Source: Microbacterium luticocti DSM 19459 (GTDB lineage: Bacteria > Actinomycetota > Actinomycetes > Actinomycetales > Microbacteriaceae). Taken from it: a DNA stretch of 64,000 nucleotides. Of the stretch, positions 1 through 7,329 are shown piece after piece. The notes beneath the pieces are model-generated. The model ran no database searches. It was not told the origin of the DNA and was given only the letters and a program-made list of their open reading frames with translations. The position numbers were made by a program, and so were the translations under genes. The stretch is taken from NCBI RefSeq assembly GCF_000422405.1, contig NZ_AULS01000017.1, positions 1 through 64,000 on the forward strand. Direction: 5' to 3'. Every line of letters starts with the position of its first letter. Position 1 is the first letter of the stretch.

Positions 1-507
1 TCCTCGACCTCGTCGCCGGCGTTACGGACGGTGATCGAGGTGCGCAGCAACGGCGAGGGCCGTGTGCTGGTCAGCCCCCGCAGCGGGTCTTTCGCGCGCG
101 CTGGAGCCAGGTACCGGTCGATCGTTGCCGGACTCATCTGCAGCAGCTCGGCACGGACCTCAGGACAGTACCTGGCCTTCCCATCAACGAGCTCGCCGTG
201 CCGCTCCAGCGAGTCCAGATGCGTCGGCATCGACACCGCCAGATACTTGCCGTACTCATGCCCAGACCACGCCCACACCCGCTGCAGCACCTTCACCGCG
301 TCATACGAGAACTTCCGGCCCCTCGGCTTACGGGCCTTGCTCACCGCACGCGGCTTCGCCGCCAGCGTGAGGCAACGGCAGGCATTGTCCCGCGACCAGC
401 CCGTGACCGCGACGACCTCGTCCAAGCAACCGGCCACGCTCCTTCTTCGACGCCTTCGCATACGCCCGGGCATACTTCGCCGTGATCTCCACCCGCTCAC
501 TTCCCAT
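1..507 (-). pseudogene. Transposase/integrase-like protein, N-terminal part, frameshifted
   Basis: On the reverse strand an ATG at 507 opens a reading frame starting MGSERVEITAKYARAYAKAS, with lysine-rich helix-turn-helix-like character. Near position 421-427 one extra base breaks the frame. After a one-base shift translation continues without stops as DEVVAVTGWSRDNA and on to the window edge (SPATIDRYLAPARAKDPLRG). This resembles the N-terminal DNA-binding half of actinobacterial DDE integrase-core transposases, in which the GWSRDNAR segment is typical. The catalytic domain would lie left of position 1 and cannot be seen. The frameshift means this copy is probably dead unless programmed frameshifting is used, for which I see no slippery sequence. 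I cannot assign an IS family with certainty. Confidence 0.75.
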
Positions 508-522
508 GCCACGACGATCACC

Positions 523-569
523 GTTTCGCGGGCAATCTCAACTGAGGCACCGAGGGCGTTTCGCGGGCA
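523..569. repeat. Short direct repeat at the presumed end of the insertion element
   Basis: The 12-mer GTTTCGCGGGCA occurs at 523-534 and again at 558-569, 35 bp apart. It lies just upstream of the transposase start and before the promoter of the next gene. This is where the terminal region of an insertion element would be expected, so these may be transposase-binding end repeats. No target-site duplication can be tested because the other end lies outside the window. Confidence 0.45.
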
Positions 570-593
570 TCTTCCGTGAGTCTCGTCGCCACG

Positions 594-622
594 TTGACGT
601 GATGCACTTTCCAACGTAAGCT
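594..622 (+). promoter_or_regulatory. Sigma-70-type promoter for the exported-protein gene pair
   Basis: TTGACG at 594-599, a 17-bp spacer and TAAGCT at 617-622 make a good vegetative-type promoter. Transcription would start near 629, about 50 nt before the chosen start codon. It sits just outside the transposase remnant. Confidence 0.6.
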
Positions 623-677
623 CTGTTTGCCGTCGACAGGCGACGCGCGTTTGACAACACTCACAAAGGAGTTGGTG

Positions 678-1277
678 GTGCCCCGGAAGACTACGAGATT
701 TGTTCTCGCTACTATCCTCACCTTCGCACTCGTAGGCTTTGCGGCGCCTGCGTTCGCCGGCGACTCGACGAGTCCCGACCAGCTTGGGACAGCGTCACCT
801 TCAGGTGCTTGCATCAACAGCAATCCCATGAGCGCACAGTCGCTTCCCGTCACCCCCCTCTCAGACACAGCTGTCAGCTACAAAGTGACCAAGGCCACAT
901 ATCTTGGGTTCCATCAGGACGGGCCGCGCGTCACCGGCCCAGGGGGAACGACGATCAGTATCAGTCGTGGTGCCGGCACCACGTTCTCAGTCGATGTAAG
1001 CGCCTCGGCGACAGCCGAAGCGGGCGTCATCTTCGCAAAGGCGTCCGCAACTCTCGGCATCTCGGTTTCCAACACGTGGACGAGCAACACCACGTACCGC
1101 GATTCGTGGGCGATCCCTAAGAGCTACTCGCGTGGGTATCTCGCTATCGGCAACCCCAAGTACCGGATCACCGCCACTGTGACGTATCAGTCGCCGAACT
1201 GCACGACGTACACCCGAACGAAGAACTACGACGGCATCACTCACGACATCGACTTCGACAACGGGAAGGTCAGTTGA
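678..1277 (+). CDS. Small exported protein of unknown function, aerolysin-like strand pattern
   Basis: A 199-residue protein starting at GTG 678, chosen because AAAGGAG at 665-671 is well spaced and a clean signal peptide begins there (basic VPRKTTR, hydrophobic core, cleavage after AFA near residue 28). The mature part has a central stretch of alternating small polar and hydrophobic residues (SVDVSASATAEAGVIF, then SATLGISVSNTWTSN) followed by a strand-rich region. This alternation resembles the membrane-inserting hairpin of aerolysin/ETX-MTX2-type pore formers, but that is only a pattern match. Two cysteines (about residues 44 and 174) could form a disulfide. GC content and codon use are visibly lower than in flanking genes, suggesting transfer. 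The stop overlaps the next start, so it is co-translated with a lipoprotein. Confidence 0.7.
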   Translation: MPRKTTRFVLATILTFALVGFAAPAFAGDSTSPDQLGTASPSGACINSNPMSAQSLPVTPLSDTAVSYKVTKATYLGFHQDGPRVTGPGGTTISISRGAGTTFSVDVSASATAEAGVIFAKASATLGISVSNTWTSNTTYRDSWAIPKSYSRGYLAIGNPKYRITATVTYQSPNCTTYTRTKNYDGITHDIDFDNGKVS

Positions 1278-1801
1278 GCACCCGCAGACGGAGGTGGGCA
1301 GGCGCAGTCGCAGCGGCTTGCGCCACGGTCTGCATTGCAACGGCATGTACCGCGTCGCCTGATTCCCCGCGGCCGGGTGCAACCAGAGCCAGCACGAATG
1401 CCCCGGTGCCGCAGAGTTCCCCGCCCATCGAGCAGGGTCTTCTCACCTGGGCGGATGTGCTCGCCAATCCCACCGTGGGAATGCTTCCGACGTATCTTCA
1501 GCAGCACCCGGAAGCGGACCTCGACAGTGGAAGTCTTCTGTTCGACACCGATACTGCAGGAGGAGCATCGGTCAGTGCCCGCGTCGCCAGCGGTTCGCGA
1601 GTGACATTGATCGTCGCATGCAACGCAGGCGCGGGGCACGCCACCGTGTACCAGAACGGCACGTACGAGGGCGACGGTCCCTGCGGCAGTGAGAATGTGG
1701 TCTCCTTCACACCTCCGGCGGCGCAGAAAACCGCGAAGATCACGTACTCGGTGAAGATCGACGACGCACAGCAGTTCGAGTTCGTCGGCTACGAACACTA
1801 G
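1274..1801 (+). CDS. Putative lipoprotein co-translated with the exported protein
   Basis: A 175-residue protein starting at TTG 1274, which overlaps the preceding TGA (TTGA), with GGGAAGG at 1263-1269 as ribosome-binding site. The N-terminus has five arginines, an alanine-rich hydrophobic stretch and a lipobox-like IATAC with Cys25 as lipid anchor. A Ser/Pro-rich linker follows and then a globular domain with two further cysteines (ACNAG and GPCGS) that may pair. I do not recognise the domain. A tight pair of exported protein plus surface lipoprotein is the layout of some effector-immunity or bacteriocin-immunity pairs. That is inference only; a cell-envelope complex is the alternative. Confidence 0.65.
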   Translation: MSTRRRRWAGAVAAACATVCIATACTASPDSPRPGATRASTNAPVPQSSPPIEQGLLTWADVLANPTVGMLPTYLQQHPEADLDSGSLLFDTDTAGGASVSARVASGSRVTLIVACNAGAGHATVYQNGTYEGDGPCGSENVVSFTPPAAQKTAKITYSVKIDDAQQFEFVGYEH

Positions 1802-2105
1802 CCCCGACGTTTCGCCGGCCGGGTGAGTCGTCGGCATCCTCGCCGGGATCGTGGTGCTGATTCCGGTCGAGGGTGCGACGATGCCCGCGTTGGGCCGCGT
1901 TGCGGTCGCGGAAACCCGCTGCCCGCCCGTTCGAGACCTGCTCCCGCTGGCAGCCTGGACGGCGCGCACGAAAAGGCGGGCGGGCCGGAGGTCCTTCCGT
2001 CAAAAGGATGACTCCGACCCGCCCGCTGCGTACCCGCGGCGTCCGACCAGGGAGTGCCGGTCGCCGGGGACGACGGGTCGCGCGGGCAGTCCCGCGCGAG
2101 CGGTC
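1802..2105. other. Intergenic region between convergent lipoprotein and pckG
   Basis: About 300 bp without a convincing gene. Its only clear structure is the hairpin at 1976-2026. Confidence 0.6.
1971..2026 (-). terminator. Rho-independent terminator of pckG
   Basis: Arms GCGGGCGGGCCGGAG (1976-1990) and CTCCGACCCGCCCGC (2012-2026) pair with one G-T type mismatch. Read on the reverse strand the hairpin is followed by CCTTTT (1976-1971), fitting termination of pckG about 80 bp after its stop. The loop holds a smaller TCCTT/AAGGA stem. Confidence 0.75.
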
Positions 2106-3980
2106 TCAGGCCTGCTTGAGCCGGTAGCGCAGCGCCGACAGCTCGGCCTGCAGCGCCGCCGGGATGCGGTCGCCGAAGATGCCGTAGAACTGTTCGGTGA
2201 GGTCCGCCTCCTGCGACCAGGTGGCGGGGTCGACCGCGAACAGCTCCTCGAGGTCCTGCTCGGTGACATCCAGGCCGTCCAGGTTCAGATCAGCCGTGCG
2301 CGGCAGCCGGCCGATCGGGCTGTCGACGGCGCCGACCGCGCCGTCGACACGACGGATGATCCACTCGATCACGCGCGCGTTGTCGCCGAAGCCCGGCCAC
2401 AGGAAGCGGCCGTCCGATCCCTTGCGGAACCAGTTGACCTGGAAGATGCGCGGCGCCTTGTCGAACCGCAGCGACTGCCCGACCTTGAGCCAGTGCCCGA
2501 AGTAGTCGGCCATGTTGTAGCCGCAGAACGGCAGCATCGCGAACGGGTCGCGGCGCAGCTCGCCGACCGTGCCCTCGGCGGCGGCGGTGCGCTCGCTCGA
2601 GATGTTCGATCCGAGGAACACGCCGTGCGTCCAGTCGGTCGCCTCGACCACGAGCGGCACGTTGGTGGCGCGACGTCCGCCGAACAGGATCGCGTCCAGC
2701 GGCACCGCCTCTTCCCAGTCATCCGCGATCTGCGGGCACTGCGCGGCGCTCACCGTGAACCGCGAGTTCGGGTGCGCCGCGGGGCGGCCCGACCCGGGCG
2801 TCCACGGGTTGCCCTGCCAGTCGGTGAGGCCCTCGGGGATCTCGTCGGTCAGACCCTCCCACCACACGTCACCGTCGGGGCGCAGGGCGACGTTCGTGAA
2901 GATCGTGTTGCCCCACAGCGTCTCGACCGCGGTGACGTTGGTCGACTCGCCGGTGCCGGGCGCGACGCCGAAGAAGCCAGCCTCGGGGTTGATCGCCCAC
3001 AGCCGCCCGTCCTCACCGGGGCGCAGCCAGGCGATGTCGTCGCCGAGGGTCTCGACCCGCCAGCCGGGGATCGTCGGGCGCAGCATCGCGAGGTTGGTCT
3101 TGCCGCAGGCCGACGGGAACGCGGCGGCCACGTGGTACTTGCGGCCCTCGGGAGAGATCACCCGGATCAGCAGCATGTGCTCGGCGAGCCAGCCCTCATT
3201 GCGGCCGATCACCGACGCGATGCGCAGCGCGAAGCACTTCTTGGCGAGAATGGCGTTGCCGCCGTACCCGGACCCGTACGAGTACACCTCGAGCGTGTCG
3301 GGGAAGTGCACGATGTACTTCTCGTCGCTGCACGGCCAGACGACATCCTCTTGCCCCGGCTCAAGCGGCGCACCCACCGAGTGCACGGTCTTGACCCAGT
3401 CGGCGCCCTCGGCGATCAGGCGCGTGACGTCTTCGCCGACGCGGGTCATGATGCCGATGGATGCCACCGCGTACGCGCTGTCGGTGACCTGCACGCCGAT
3501 GTGCGAGAGCGGGCCACCGACCGCACCCATCGAGAACGGGATGACGTACATGGTGCGACCGCGCATCGACCCGGCGAACACCCCGTTGAGGGTTTCGCGC
3601 ATCTGCGCGGGGTCGGCCCAGTTGTTCGTGGGGCCGGCGTCGTCTTCGCGGGCCGAGCAGATGAACGTGCGCGCCTCGGTGCGGGCGACGTCCTTGGGGT
3701 CGGAGCGGGCCAGGTACGAGCCGGGCCGCCATTCCGGGTTGAGCTTGATGAGCTTGCCCTCGTCGACCATCTCGCGCAGCAGCGCGTCGTTCTCAGCACG
3801 CGAACCGTCGACCCAGTGGATGCGGTCGGGCTGCGTGAGCGCGGCGATCTCGTCGACCCAGTCGACGAGAGCCTGCATGCCGGGCCCGGCGATGTCGGGG
3901 CGGCGGCCGAAGTCGCGCACCTCGCGGACGGCGCGCGGGCCGGTCGACGCGGTACGGGTGAACGATTCGGCAAGTGCCAT
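2106..3980 (-). CDS. pckG: Phosphoenolpyruvate carboxykinase (GTP)
   Basis: A 624-residue enzyme converting oxaloacetate plus GTP to PEP, CO2 and GDP, the entry step of gluconeogenesis from organic acids. The length matches GTP-type PEPCK. The nucleotide P-loop is ACGKTN with Lys294, followed by the metal-binding kinase-2 segment ([12 protein letters not shown]) and the PNSRF region. Start ATG 3980 is preferred over an upstream in-frame ATG at 4046 because GGGAG lies six bases upstream and the protein then starts MALAESF like homologues. It is divergent from a RamB/ScfR-type regulator 140 bp away, which fits control by acetate or propionate catabolism. It also fits the aromatic catabolic genes further right, whose products enter the TCA cycle. 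Confidence 0.97.
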   Translation of the reverse strand: MALAESFTRTASTGPRAVREVRDFGRRPDIAGPGMQALVDWVDEIAALTQPDRIHWVDGSRAENDALLREMVDEGKLIKLNPEWRPGSYLARSDPKDVARTEARTFICSAREDDAGPTNNWADPAQMRETLNGVFAGSMRGRTMYVIPFSMGAVGGPLSHIGVQVTDSAYAVASIGIMTRVGEDVTRLIAEGADWVKTVHSVGAPLEPGQEDVVWPCSDEKYIVHFPDTLEVYSYGSGYGGNAILAKKCFALRIASVIGRNEGWLAEHMLLIRVISPEGRKYHVAAAFPSACGKTNLAMLRPTIPGWRVETLGDDIAWLRPGEDGRLWAINPEAGFFGVAPGTGESTNVTAVETLWGNTIFTNVALRPDGDVWWEGLTDEIPEGLTDWQGNPWTPGSGRPAAHPNSRFTVSAAQCPQIADDWEEAVPLDAILFGGRRATNVPLVVEATDWTHGVFLGSNISSERTAAAEGTVGELRRDPFAMLPFCGYNMADYFGHWLKVGQSLRFDKAPRIFQVNWFRKGSDGRFLWPGFGDNARVIEWIIRRVDGAVGAVDSPIGRLPRTADLNLDGLDVTEQDLEELFAVDPATWSQEADLTEQFYGIFGDRIPAALQAELSALRYRLKQA

Positions 3981-4080
3981 GGCTGCTCCCATCAGTCGGC
4001 GGTCCGGACGCTCGGATCCTGCGATCAGATCGTCCGTGGTTCCCACTCTCCCACCTCACTTCTGGATCTTTCGGCCCAAT

Positions 4081-4120
4081 TTGGTGCAAAGAACATGGAT
4101 TCTTTCGCTAACATCAAGGA
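4081..4120 (+). promoter_or_regulatory. Palindromic operator and leaderless promoter of the RamB-like gene
   Basis: AAAGAA at 4088-4093 and TTCTTT at 4100-4105 form a perfect inverted repeat with a 6-bp spacer, part of GCAAAGAA...TTCTTTCGC. TAACAT at 4109-4114 looks like a -10 box only six bases before the ATG at 4121, so transcription would begin at or next to the start codon (leaderless). The palindrome would lie just upstream of that -10, a position suited to autorepression. It also sits about 110 bp from the pckG start and could act on both genes. Confidence 0.5.
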
Positions 4121-5560
4121 ATGGCGTCCTCTGTCGAACTGACCACCCTGGGCCACCGCATCCGTCATCATCGTGTGCGCAGCGGGATGACGCTGGACGA
4201 GCTCGGCGCCCAGGTGGGCGTCGCCGGCAGCCACCTGAGCCTGATCGAGAACGGCAAGCGCGAACCCAAGCTGTCGTTGTTGCAGGAGATCGCGAAGGCG
4301 ACGTGCACGGACGTCACCGACCTGCTCTCGTCCGAGCCGCCGAACCGGCGGGCGGCGCTGGAGATCGAGTTGGACCGCGCGCAGTCCAGCCCGGTGTTCC
4401 GGCGGCTGGGGATCGCGCCGATCAAGGTGACCAAGGGCACGAGCGACGAGATGCTGGAGTCGGTGCTCGGGCTGCACCGCGAGCTGCAGCGGCGCGAGCG
4501 TGAGGCGATCGCGACGCCTGAGGAGGCGCGGCGGGCGAACACCGAACTGCGGCTGCGGATGCGCGAGAAGAACAACTACCTGCCCGAGATCGAGAAGCTC
4601 GCCGAGAAGCAGTTGAAGGCGGCCGGACACACCTCGGGGGCGCTGACCCACCGCACGGTGAGCATCATGGCCGAGCAGCTGGGCTTCGAGCTGATCTACG
4701 TGAGCGACCTGCCGCATTCGGCGCGATCGGTCACCGATCTCGAGAACGGGCGCATCTACCTGCCGCCGGCGTCGATCCCGGGCGGGCACGGACTGCGCTC
4801 GATGGCGTTGCAGGCGATGGCGCACCGCCTGCTCGGGCACCAACCGCCGACCGACTACGCGCACTTTCTACGGCAACGGCTGGAGATCAACTACTACGCC
4901 GCGTGCTGCCTGATGCCCGAGACAGCGGCGGTGGCGTTCCTGCAGCAGGCGAAGAAGGACCGCAACCTCGCGGTGGAGGACTTCCGCGACGCGTTCGGGG
5001 TGACGCACGAGGCCGCCGGCATGCGCATGACGAACCTGCTCACCGTGCACCTGGACATCCCGCTGCACTTTCTGCGCGTGGACGGGTCGGGCGCGATCTC
5101 GCGGGTGTACGAGAACGACGACCTGCCGTTGCCGATGGATGTCACCGGCAGCGTCGAGGGGCAGCCGGTGTGCCGCAAGTTCTCGGCGCGGTCGGCGTTC
5201 GCCGAGCAGAACCGCACCACCGAGCACTACCAGTACACCGACACCCCGGCGGGCACGTTCTGGTGCGCGACGCAGACCGGCTCGACCTCCGACGGCGAGT
5301 TCTCGATCACGGTGGGGGTGCCGTTCGACGACGCCAAGTGGTTCCGCGGCCGCGAGACCCCCAAGCGGGCGGTGTCGACCTGCCCCGACGAGGCGTGCTG
5401 CCATCGGCCGGATCCGGGCCTGGCCGCGCGCTGGGAGGGCAAGGCGTGGCCGAGCGCCCGCGTGCACATGCAGATGTTCAGTCCGCTGCCGCGCGGCGCG
5501 TTCCCGGGCGTGGACGACAGCGAGGTGTACGCGTTCCTCGACCGGCACGCGGCCGAGTAG
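4121..5560 (+). CDS. RamB/ScfR-family transcriptional regulator (XRE HTH plus DUF955/DUF2083 domains)
   Basis: A 479-residue regulator. Residues about 8-65 are an XRE-type helix-turn-helix (LGHRIRHHRVRSGMTLDELG). The middle region corresponds to an IrrE/ImmA-like fold whose HExxH zinc site is replaced by HRLLGH (235-240), so protease activity is unlikely. The C-terminal half is a short-chain fatty acyl regulator domain with a cysteine cluster (STCPDEACC). Family members include RamB of corynebacteria, which controls acetate and glyoxylate genes, and PrpC-linked regulators. Its position divergent from pckG suggests sensing of acyl-CoA or acetate status and control of gluconeogenesis. No Shine-Dalgarno is properly spaced (AAGGA touches the ATG), consistent with a leaderless transcript. 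Confidence 0.88.
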   Translation: MASSVELTTLGHRIRHHRVRSGMTLDELGAQVGVAGSHLSLIENGKREPKLSLLQEIAKATCTDVTDLLSSEPPNRRAALEIELDRAQSSPVFRRLGIAPIKVTKGTSDEMLESVLGLHRELQRREREAIATPEEARRANTELRLRMREKNNYLPEIEKLAEKQLKAAGHTSGALTHRTVSIMAEQLGFELIYVSDLPHSARSVTDLENGRIYLPPASIPGGHGLRSMALQAMAHRLLGHQPPTDYAHFLRQRLEINYYAACCLMPETAAVAFLQQAKKDRNLAVEDFRDAFGVTHEAAGMRMTNLLTVHLDIPLHFLRVDGSGAISRVYENDDLPLPMDVTGSVEGQPVCRKFSARSAFAEQNRTTEHYQYTDTPAGTFWCATQTGSTSDGEFSITVGVPFDDAKWFRGRETPKRAVSTCPDEACCHRPDPGLAARWEGKAWPSARVHMQMFSPLPRGAFPGVDDSEVYAFLDRHAAE

Positions 5561-5580
5561 GTGGCCGGCGGTCGGTTGCT

Positions 5581-5700
5581 GCGGCCGCTCGCGGTCGGAT
5601 GGCGCGGGCGCTCGCGGTCGGATGGCGCGGGCCACTCGCGGTCGGATGGCGCGGGCGCTCGCGGTCGCATGCCGCGGGCCACTCGCGGTCGCAGAACATG
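5581..5700. repeat. Tandem array, alternating 23 and 24 bp period, about five copies
   Basis: The core CTCGCGGTCGGATGGCGCGG recurs with starts near 5588, 5611, 5635, 5658 and 5682, alternating 23 and 24 bp apart. The later copies change to GGTCGCATGCC and GGTCGCAGAAC. It lies directly after the stop of the RamB-like gene. Confidence 0.8.
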
Positions 5701-5711
5701 CGGCCTGGCGG

Positions 5712-5800
5712 GGTCGCAGACGTCACGTTCTGCGACCCGCCGCCGGGCCGGTCGCAGAACGCGCCGCCCGCGGCATCCCGAACCGGCCTCTTCTGCGACC
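5712..5800. terminator. Two hairpins sharing the GGTCGCAGA/TCTGCGACC stem
   Basis: GGTCGCAGA at 5712-5720 pairs with TCTGCGACC at 5729-5737. GGTCGCAGAA at 5750-5759 pairs with TTCTGCGACC at 5791-5800. They lie between convergent genes and could terminate transcription in both directions, although no T-run follows. Confidence 0.5.
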
Positions 5801-5842
5801 CGGCGCCCGTGGGTTCGAGGATGCCGCCGGTGGGGAACCCAG

Positions 5843-6003
5843 GCGACCGAGGTACAACTCGGCGGCGACGGAGATGCAACTCGCCGACGACGGAGGTGCA
5901 ACACGCGGGCGACCAAGATGCAACACGCGGGCGACCAAGGTGCAACTCGCGCGCGACGGCGGTGAAACTCGGGCGCGGAGGCGGTGAAACTCGGGCGCGG
6001 AGG
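5843..6003. repeat. Strict 22-bp tandem repeat, seven copies
   Basis: The variable core (A/G)(G/A)TGCAAC(T/A)CG recurs with exact 22-bp spacing at 5855, 5877, 5899, 5921, 5943, 5965 and 5987 (position of the CAAC or GAAAC core). Copies diverge by a few substitutions but keep length. The array ends at the stop codon of the reverse-strand glycosylase gene. Confidence 0.85.
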
Positions 6004-6010
6004 CGGCGCG

Positions 6011-7153
6011 TCAGGAGGTGATGAAGCGGGCGTAGCGGTCGAGGGCCGCGGCCACCTCGTCGGCCGAGGCGGTGCCGGCCACCAGCAGCGCGGGGACCGG
6101 CCGGTCGGTGTGCCGACCGGCGGCGAGCGAGTGCGTCCAGGTGCCGACGACCCGGCCGTCGGCGAGGATGATCGCCCGCACCATGCCGTTGCGGCCCGGG
6201 CCGACGGCATCCCGCACCCCGGCATCGGCGACCGGCCCGCGGTCGGCGTACGAGATGTAGTACTCATCGAACGGCCCGAGCGCGAGCACCCGGGGCGCGC
6301 CGGACGCACGCCGGGGCCGGGCGGGTGCGACGTACTGTCCGGCGTCGACCTCGGTCAGGCGTGGGACGGATGCCGCAGCCGCCCGCCGCGCGTCGCCCAG
6401 GGGCAGCCCGGTCCACCAGGCGAAGTCCTCGGCGCCGGCCGGTCCGTGCCCGGCGATGTAGCGGACGAACAGCTCGGCGAGCGGGTCTGCGGGGTGCGCG
6501 GCATCCGTCACCCACTCGTCGACGAGCACGAGGTGCTGTTCACGGGTGGGTGCGCCCGCGCGCGGCACGACCGGACCCCAGCACACCACGCCGCGCAGCG
6601 CGAGCGCGACGATCAGGTGGTAGCCGCGCTGGCCCGCCACCGGCACGCCGCCGGCGTCGAGCACGGCGAGGAATTCGCTGCGGGTCAGCCGCCCTCCCCC
6701 GCGCAACGCCGCACGCACGAGACGCTCGGCACGGTGCAGCACATCGTCGTCGAGGCCCTCGCGCGCATGCACCGCCGCGGCCTGTCGCCGCTGCCGGTCG
6801 GCGGTGACCGAAAGCATCCAGCCCAGGTCGCGCGCCGGAACGATGTGGATGGTCCCCCGCATCGTCCACGAGCGCACCAGAGTGCCCGCGTCGAACGCGG
6901 CGTCGACGCGGCGCAACGTGGGCTCGGCACGTGAGCGGGCGGCGAGCGCCCACCGGCCGGCGGTGAAATCCTGCGCCTGCACGGCCAGCATGTGCGTGGC
7001 CGCCTCGCCAGGACCGGCCGCCGGCGCGGCCAGCCGATGCGAGCGCAGCCGCTCGGCGATGAGGCGCTGCGGGTTGACGCGTTCTGGATTGACGCGTTCT
7101 CGGCTGACGCCTGCTCGGTTGACGCCTTCTCGGTTGACGCCTTCTGCGGCCAT
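6011..7153 (-). CDS. Winged-helix DNA-binding protein, AlkZ-like DNA glycosylase family (HTH_42)
   Basis: A 380-residue protein of the HTH_42 family, whose studied members AlkZ/AlkX excise alkylated bases or unhook interstrand crosslinks. The catalytic QxQ of that family is present as Gln59-Ala-Gln61 (AVQAQDF), followed by the typical MRGTIHIVPARDLGWML segment and a C-terminal FDEYYISYADRG segment. Start ATG 7153 was chosen because sequence upstream has no family similarity. Residues 4-31 are unusual: about five copies of a pentapeptide (GVNRE, GVNRA, GVSRE, RVNPE, RVNPQ) encoded by 15-bp DNA repeats. It is a lone gene next to a permease gene in the same direction. Alkylation-repair genes also occur at 60.5-62.5 kb. 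Confidence 0.8.
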   Translation of the reverse strand: MAAEGVNREGVNRAGVSRERVNPERVNPQRLIAERLRSHRLAAPAAGPGEAATHMLAVQAQDFTAGRWALAARSRAEPTLRRVDAAFDAGTLVRSWTMRGTIHIVPARDLGWMLSVTADRQRRQAAAVHAREGLDDDVLHRAERLVRAALRGGGRLTRSEFLAVLDAGGVPVAGQRGYHLIVALALRGVVCWGPVVPRAGAPTREQHLVLVDEWVTDAAHPADPLAELFVRYIAGHGPAGAEDFAWWTGLPLGDARRAAAASVPRLTEVDAGQYVAPARPRRASGAPRVLALGPFDEYYISYADRGPVADAGVRDAVGPGRNGMVRAIILADGRVVGTWTHSLAAGRHTDRPVPALLVAGTASADEVAAALDRYARFITS

Positions 7154-7269
7154 GGCGCCATCATGGCGACCGCCTCCGACATCGGGCGCCACCGACGACG
7201 CGTGCCACGGCGACCACTGACGAGCGCCCGTGACGGTGTCCCAGCCACCCGGCTGGCACAGCCGTGCAG

Positions 7270-7301
7270 ACGGGGTCCCAACCTGACGGCTGGGACCCCG
7301 T
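7270..7301 (-). terminator. Hairpin terminator downstream of the APC permease
   Basis: ACGGGGTCCCA and TGGGACCCCGT form a perfect 11-bp stem with a 10-nt loop, 28 bp after the permease stop. No U-tract follows. Confidence 0.65.
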
Positions 7302-7329
7302 TGCGTGCCGCACCGTCGGGCGCCGGGCG

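Larger units (their letters stand above)
5561..6010. other. Repeat-rich intergenic region between two convergent genes
   Basis: It holds no convincing gene. From left to right: a 23/24-bp tandem array (5581-5700), two hairpins built from GGTCGCAGA and TCTGCGACC (5712-5737 and 5750-5800), and a 22-bp tandem array (5843-6003) reaching the stop codon of the next gene. Confidence 0.7.

Noticed and set aside
1851..4142. 763-codon open frame opposite pckG
   Set aside because: Shadow of a clearly identified PEP carboxykinase gene.
5843..6003. CRISPR-like array
   Set aside because: The 22-bp units are contiguous with no unique spacers between them and no cas genes are present.
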